Positions 31,517 to 34,515 of a stretch of 34,515 nt of DNA are shown here, one piece after another (positions within the stretch are counted from its first letter, which is position 1; each line of letters starts with the position of its first letter). The notes under the pieces are model-generated. The model was not told where the DNA came from. It ran no database searches and saw only the letters and a list, made by a program, of their open reading frames with translations. The position numbers and the translations under genes were made by a program. The stretch comes from Candidatus Saccharimonadota bacterium (GTDB lineage: Bacteria; Patescibacteriota; Saccharimonadia; Saccharimonadales; UBA4665). The stretch is taken from positions 1-34,515 of the forward strand of contig JAGQNO010000005.1 of NCBI GenBank assembly GCA_020428025.1. Direction: 5' to 3'.

Positions 31517-31780
31517 ATGCGGAAACTGTTTGGAAGAAGCTTTAACTACAGCATCATAGCACTGGCCGGCCAAGCCCTGTACTACGTTTTTGGTGCCCTA
31601 GGTGGCAATCCAGACAGTCCTGTTTGGAGCCCGGCATATAACTGGTTTGCAGTCTGGGGCACTGCCATCCTTGTGGCCGTGGCCCTAGCTGCCGCAGCAA
31701 CCATGATGCTTGACTACCGACCAGAACCCAAGTACAAACTTACCTCTGGCTCCTCTGGTGGCCAGGCCATTGCTAACTAG
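31517..31780 (+). CDS. Small membrane protein, unknown function
   Basis: 87 residues. Two hydrophobic stretches (about 12-28 and 43-64) and a polar tail (DYRPEPKYKLTSGSSGGQ). Not recognised. TAGGAG lies 8 nt before the ATG and includes the upstream TAG stop. Co-transcribed with the GlsB-like gene, so a shared envelope or stress role is plausible. A rho-independent terminator follows the stop. Confidence 0.75.
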   Translation: MRKLFGRSFNYSIIALAGQALYYVFGALGGNPDSPVWSPAYNWFAVWGTAILVAVALAAAATMMLDYRPEPKYKLTSGSSGGQAIAN

Positions 31781-31796
31781 AACTGTACTTTGCAAA

Positions 31797-31830
31797 AACA
31801 CCGCCGCTGCGAGGGCGGTGTTTTTATTTT
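31797..31830 (+). terminator. Rho-independent terminator of the GlsB-like operon
   Basis: AACACCGCC (31797-31805) pairs perfectly with GGCGGTGTT (31814-31822) around an 8-nt loop, followed by TTTATTTT. Confidence 0.9.
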
Positions 31831-31843
31831 GTAATAGTATTAC
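31831..31843. promoter_or_regulatory. Palindrome upstream of the 31923 promoter
   Basis: GTAATAGTATTAC is a perfect 13-nt odd palindrome ending 12 nt before the -35 box; a possible activator or repressor site. Confidence 0.35.
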
Positions 31844-31855
31844 TTTGCCAGGGGA

Positions 31856-31884
31856 TTGACAATTAATAAAGCTTGTGCTAATAT
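31856..31884 (+). promoter_or_regulatory. Consensus sigma-70-type promoter of the 31923 gene
   Basis: TTGACA (31856-31861), 17-nt spacer ending in TGTGC, TAATAT (31879-31884). The best -35/-10 pair in the window. The leader is about 32 nt with an AAGGAAA site. Confidence 0.8.
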
Positions 31885-31922
31885 GTAACTAGTTTAAACA
31901 AACCAAACAAGGAAACAGAAAA

Positions 31923-32153
31923 ATGATCGAACAAGTACCAGACCATATTATGAACCCAGAAGTAGCGCAACGTAAAATGCCAGTTGAGCAAGTTCAAGCA
32001 GCCGGAGAGCTTGCTGCCGCACATGCGGTTGATTCGGTCCCCGCTCGAACAACACATCGGGAAGGGTACTGGAAACAGCCCACACAAGAACAAACTGACA
32101 GAGCTGCAAAATCTGGCTATGATTTGAACGCGCAGTCAAAATACTACTCATAA
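31923..32153 (+). CDS. Small hydrophilic hypothetical protein, strongly promoted
   Basis: 76 residues (MIEQVPDHIMNPEVAQRKMP... YDLNAQSKYYS). No membrane segment, signal or known domain; a helical Ala/Glu/Gln-rich centre (VEQVQAAGELAAAHAV). The AAGGAAA site, the near-consensus promoter and the long perfect terminator mark it as a highly expressed monocistronic gene. It may be an abundant stress or structural protein; function unknown. Confidence 0.75.
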   Translation: MIEQVPDHIMNPEVAQRKMPVEQVQAAGELAAAHAVDSVPARTTHREGYWKQPTQEQTDRAAKSGYDLNAQSKYYS

Positions 32154-32158
32154 GTTCA

Positions 32159-32200
32159 ATAAACTAAAAACAGCCCCTTAGGAGGCTGTTTTTAGTTTAT
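32159..32200. terminator. Bidirectional terminator between convergent genes
   Basis: A 17-bp perfect stem (32159-32175 with 32184-32200) around an 8-nt loop. Both arms carry A/T runs (CTAAAAACAGCC and GGCTGTTTTTAG), so it can stop the 31923 transcript and the opposing rpmA transcript. Confidence 0.9.
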
Positions 32201-32210
32201 GTAAGGCCGG

Positions 32211-32483
32211 TTATTTAACAGTAACTTCAGTCCGGCGGACGCTGCGGCCGGTAAAGAGGCGAACTTTGCGTGACTCAAAGTTTACAATGCCGTCTTTGGC
32301 AGCGTGGATTGTAAAGTTACGGCTCACGGTGGTGCCAACGCCGGGGCGCTTGGTCATGCCTACCTGGCGAACAAGAACCTCGCCGGTGCGGACTTTTTGG
32401 CCGCCGCTGCGCTTAACGCCAAGCCGTTGGCCGGGGGAATCGTGTACGTTTTTGGCGGTACCGCCAGCTTTTACGTGTGACAT
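32211..32483 (-). CDS. rpmA: 50S ribosomal protein L27
   Basis: 90 residues on the minus strand. The L27 pattern is clear: MSHVKAGGTAKN, RLGVKRSGGQKVRTGEVLVR and PGVGTTVSRNFTIHAAKDG, then NFE. The N-terminal tail reaches the peptidyl-transferase centre; it starts SHVK where E. coli has AHKK, and there is no N-terminal cleavage extension of the Firmicutes type. A basic C-terminal part follows the usual end. rplU and obgE, its usual partners, are absent; instead it starts 1 nt after the Trm11-like gene, whose last codons hold the AAGGAAG ribosome-binding site. Confidence 0.95.
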   Translation of the reverse strand: MSHVKAGGTAKNVHDSPGQRLGVKRSGGQKVRTGEVLVRQVGMTKRPGVGTTVSRNFTIHAAKDGIVNFESRKVRLFTGRSVRRTEVTVK

Positions 32484-32484
32484 G

Positions 32485-33726
32485 TTACTTCCTTATAATT
32501 ACTAGTAATTCACGGGCAACAATTTGATCTGGCCGATGATAGGTCAAATGCAAACCCTTGGTTGCCTCAAAATCTACTGTATTATAACCCAGCTCAGGTA
32601 AATGGTCAATAAGGGGCAAATGCATGATTTTGGAGCCCATGTGCCAGGCCGGTACGGCAAGGCACAGGCGGGTGCCGCTAGGCAGCTGCTTGGCTAGGTT
32701 TTGCAGGGTTTTTCTAATGATAACGTTGCACTCGTTCATGGTCTGGGCCAGGACGTCTCTTGGCGGTGCGGTGGTAAAGGGTTTGCCCAGGTAGCCCTCT
32801 GCCGCCACCAGGTTAGGGGCGGGGGACCAATTGTGGTTAGTGGCATCGCCTTGTTCTAGCTGGACGCTGGAGTCAGTTAGCTGGTACTTGTCTGTCAGCC
32901 AGTCCAGGTTGCGGCGGCTGTAGTCAATCATGCGCTTTTCTATGTCTGTGCCGTAGGCGGCGTAACCCATTAGCAGGGCCTCTTGTAGCAGCACGCCGGT
33001 GCCGCAGAAGGGGTCCAGCACTGTTTGGTTTAAGATGGTGGGCGGTATGGGGTCGCCCGCAGGGATGTCGCAAATATTTTGCTGCGCGGATTCTGGTAGC
33101 GGTCCTGCGGCCAGGTTTATGATAATCTGCGCTAGTTTAGGCGGCAACATACCCACGCGGCTGTCGCGCGCCGGTCGTCCCTGATCCCGTGCTCCATAGG
33201 CAGCAATATCCTGCACTTTTACAGTTTGCGCCACTATGGTCTGCTGGCCGTCCTTAATAAATACCAGCTCCCAGCCGTTTGGCGTGGTGAGATTGTTGTG
33301 GATGACCTGCGCGGTGTTTAGAGCCGATTCTTTATTTGGTACCACGCGCACGGACCTATTTGGGTCTGCACTGCGGATGGCTTTTTTGAGCTTGAGTGCA
33401 GTGGCCTGGATGCGCTGGGTGGTTTCTTTAAAATCGTAAGCGCTGAGGCCCAGGTGCATCTTGCCGTCCGGCATACTCTGCGCGTGGCCGGGCGCCGCGC
33501 TCAGCAAAAACTTTTCTATTTTGGACCAATTGGTATTGTCTAGGGTAGTGAGTACTTTGCAGAATTTTTGGCTGCCGCCTAGACGATTAAATGTTAGCAA
33601 ACAGGGGTCAACATCAACCAGCGCCGCCTGCGAACCAGCCGCCCGGACCTGCCCGGCGCCGTACAGGCTTTCTAGTTCTGCTAGACCTAGCTCTGGCTGG
33701 CGGCCTAAAATCAGTAAACTTTGCAT
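32485..33726 (-). CDS. Trm11/TrmG10-like RNA guanine-N2 methyltransferase
   Basis: 413 residues on the minus strand. The N-terminal half is THUMP-like and ends with YGARDQGRPARDSRVGMLPP and KLAQIIINLA, the RD-RP-RD...GMLPPKLAQ signature of the archaeal/eukaryotic Trm11 group. Motif I is VLDPFCGTGVLLQEALLMG and the acidic loop YGTDIEKRM. The catalytic motif IV, normally DPPYG, is replaced by AAEGYLGKP, so activity or target may differ. It probably modifies tRNA or rRNA. Its start overlaps the cupin stop (TAATG) and rpmA starts 1 nt after it. Confidence 0.85.
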   Translation of the reverse strand: MQSLLILGRQPELGLAELESLYGAGQVRAAGSQAALVDVDPCLLTFNRLGGSQKFCKVLTTLDNTNWSKIEKFLLSAAPGHAQSMPDGKMHLGLSAYDFKETTQRIQATALKLKKAIRSADPNRSVRVVPNKESALNTAQVIHNNLTTPNGWELVFIKDGQQTIVAQTVKVQDIAAYGARDQGRPARDSRVGMLPPKLAQIIINLAAGPLPESAQQNICDIPAGDPIPPTILNQTVLDPFCGTGVLLQEALLMGYAAYGTDIEKRMIDYSRRNLDWLTDKYQLTDSSVQLEQGDATNHNWSPAPNLVAAEGYLGKPFTTAPPRDVLAQTMNECNVIIRKTLQNLAKQLPSGTRLCLAVPAWHMGSKIMHLPLIDHLPELGYNTVDFEATKGLHLTYHRPDQIVARELLVIIRK

Positions 33727-34070
33727 TAAACCTTGATCCTTACAAAAATCATTTCGTGCTCAGTAGCCGTGGGGTTGTGGATCTTATGCTGGATGCCCGC
33801 AGGGAAGACAAAGACATCACCGGGAGCATAGGGGTAGACGCCGTCTTCATCATGAACTTCTCCCTGGCCGGCAATAACCACCATAATTTCTTCTATGTCT
33901 TGGTGGTCGTGCCAGTCAAATGTTTTGCCAGCCGGCAGCCAGCCGTGGGTCATGGCTTCAAAGTGGCCGCTTTTTAGGTGGTCTGGACTAGCGTAGACTT
34001 TGCGCGAGCCGCTGCCGCCGTGGGCTTCTTCTTTAGGGATATCCGTGGCAGGTCGTTTGATAATTTTCAT
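33726..34070 (-). CDS. Small cupin-domain protein
   Basis: 114 residues on the minus strand. One cupin_2 barrel: motif 1 is FDWHDHQDIEEIMVVIAGQG (two His and a Glu as metal ligands) and motif 2 is APGDVFVFPAGIQHKIHN (His). It likely binds a metal and a small ligand; enzymatic or sensing role unknown. It is first in an operon with the Trm11-like methylase and rpmA, with a GATAAT -10 box 7 nt upstream. Confidence 0.88.
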   Translation of the reverse strand: MKIIKRPATDIPKEEAHGGSGSRKVYASPDHLKSGHFEAMTHGWLPAGKTFDWHDHQDIEEIMVVIAGQGEVHDEDGVYPYAPGDVFVFPAGIQHKIHNPTATEHEMIFVRIKV

Positions 34071-34077
34071 AATTACT

Positions 34078-34083
34078 ATTATC
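34078..34083 (-). promoter_or_regulatory. -10 box of the cupin operon (leaderless type)
   Basis: GATAAT on the minus strand ends 7 nt before the ATG at 34070. Confidence 0.45.
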
Positions 34084-34117
34084 CCACAACTTACTAAAAA
34101 AGTGGTGGCCGGCGCGG

Positions 34118-34123
34118 TATACT
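34118..34123 (+). promoter_or_regulatory. -10 box of the flippase-like gene (leaderless type)
   Basis: TATACT ends 7 nt before the ATG at 34131; divergent from the cupin promoter. Confidence 0.55.
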
Positions 34124-34130
34124 AGACGCA

Positions 34131-34515
34131 ATGGCAGAATTTTTCAAAAAGCGCTGGAAGTTAGTGCTCAACATTGTGACCGTGCTGGCGTTGGGCGCGG
34201 TGGTCTATGCTAGTCGGCATGATGTACTGGCTACGATTGATAACCTAGGCAAGGTTAACACCTGGGCGCTGCTGCTAATGATTCCAATTCAGCTCCTAAA
34301 TTACCACGCGCAGACGCGCATGTATCAGGATATGTTTGGGGTGGTGGGGAACAAGCTGGAGTACAAAGATTTGTACAAATTATCCTTGGAGCTTAATTTT
34401 GTAAACCATGTTTTTCCCAGCGGCGGGGCAGCAGGAATATCGTACTTTAACATTCGGCTGAAAAATGCCGATTTAACGGCTAGCAAAGCCACGTTAGTGC
34501 ACATCATGAAGCTGG
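34131..34515 (+). CDS. Flippase-like / LPG-synthase-TM domain protein (5' part, cut by window end)
   Basis: 128 residues are visible and the frame stays open to the end. A basic N-terminus (MAEFFKKRWK) leads to a membrane segment (about 11-28), then a second (about 44-58) and NFVNHVFPSGGAAGISYFNI, the conserved motif of the lysylphosphatidylglycerol synthase TM / UPF0104 family. Such proteins act as lipid flippases or glycolipid-related membrane proteins. The rest lies outside the window. Confidence 0.8.
   Translation, partial: MAEFFKKRWKLVLNIVTVLALGAVVYASRHDVLATIDNLGKVNTWALLLMIPIQLLNYHAQTRMYQDMFGVVGNKLEYKDLYKLSLELNFVNHVFPSGGAAGISYFNIRLKNADLTASKATLVHIMKL

Noticed and set aside
1-34515. CRISPR arrays, tRNA or rRNA genes, insertion sequences, prophage
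   Set aside because: No regularly spaced repeats, cloverleaf-like segments, rRNA signatures, transposase or phage genes were found by reading; intergenic regions are mostly under 100 nt.

Overview
The window looks like a gene-dense chromosomal segment of a Candidate Phyla Radiation (Patescibacteria) bacterium, most likely Candidatus Saccharibacteria (TM7). The reasons are a prolyl-tRNA synthetase without its editing insertion, an RlmD-like methyltransferase without the Fe-S cysteines, a Trm11-like methyltransferase placed before ribosomal protein L27, many small lineage-type proteins, and almost no non-coding DNA. RF2 is present and UGA ends several genes, which argues against the UGA=Gly lineages (Absconditabacteria/Gracilibacteria). 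The lineage is an inference from gene content; no rRNA gene is present to confirm it.

Layout. 1-5358: end of a probable frr, then rseP and a CPBP protease (overlapping), proS, greA and lysS. 5364-9772: an unknown protein overlapping a small zincin, a membrane protein, a HAD hydrolase, an RNA uracil-C5 methyltransferase, a PD-(D/E)XK nuclease with four cysteines and an unknown protein. 9769-11995: a short AbrB-type regulator (minus strand) divergent from a MacB/LolCDE-like ABC ATPase and permease. 12092-14747: serS, hpf and three unknown small proteins. 14810-20459: secA, an M16 peptidase, prfB and a methyltransferase. 20461-21711 (minus): a secreted Thr/Gly-rich protein. 21867-26073: ftsE, ftsX, a coiled-coil CHAP hydrolase and an S41 protease, a peptidoglycan-remodelling group. 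26121-27725: pyrG. 27763-30948: two single-domain response regulators, a Crp/Fnr regulator and a CHASE histidine kinase. 31108-32153: a 31-codon ORF, two small membrane proteins and a small soluble protein. 32211-34070 (minus): cupin, Trm11-like methylase, rpmA. 34131-end: start of a flippase-like membrane protein.

The most striking feature is transcriptional. At least 15 genes have a TANNNT-like -10 hexamer ending only 6-9 nt before the start codon, so their mRNAs are probably leaderless. Genes inside operons instead use TAATG/ATGA overlaps or Shine-Dalgarno sites. In two places the stop codon of one gene lies inside the -10 hexamer of the next.

No CRISPR array, tRNA, rRNA, insertion sequence or prophage was seen. 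No gene-free stretch exceeds 300 bases; the longest is about 160 nt (30949-31107).
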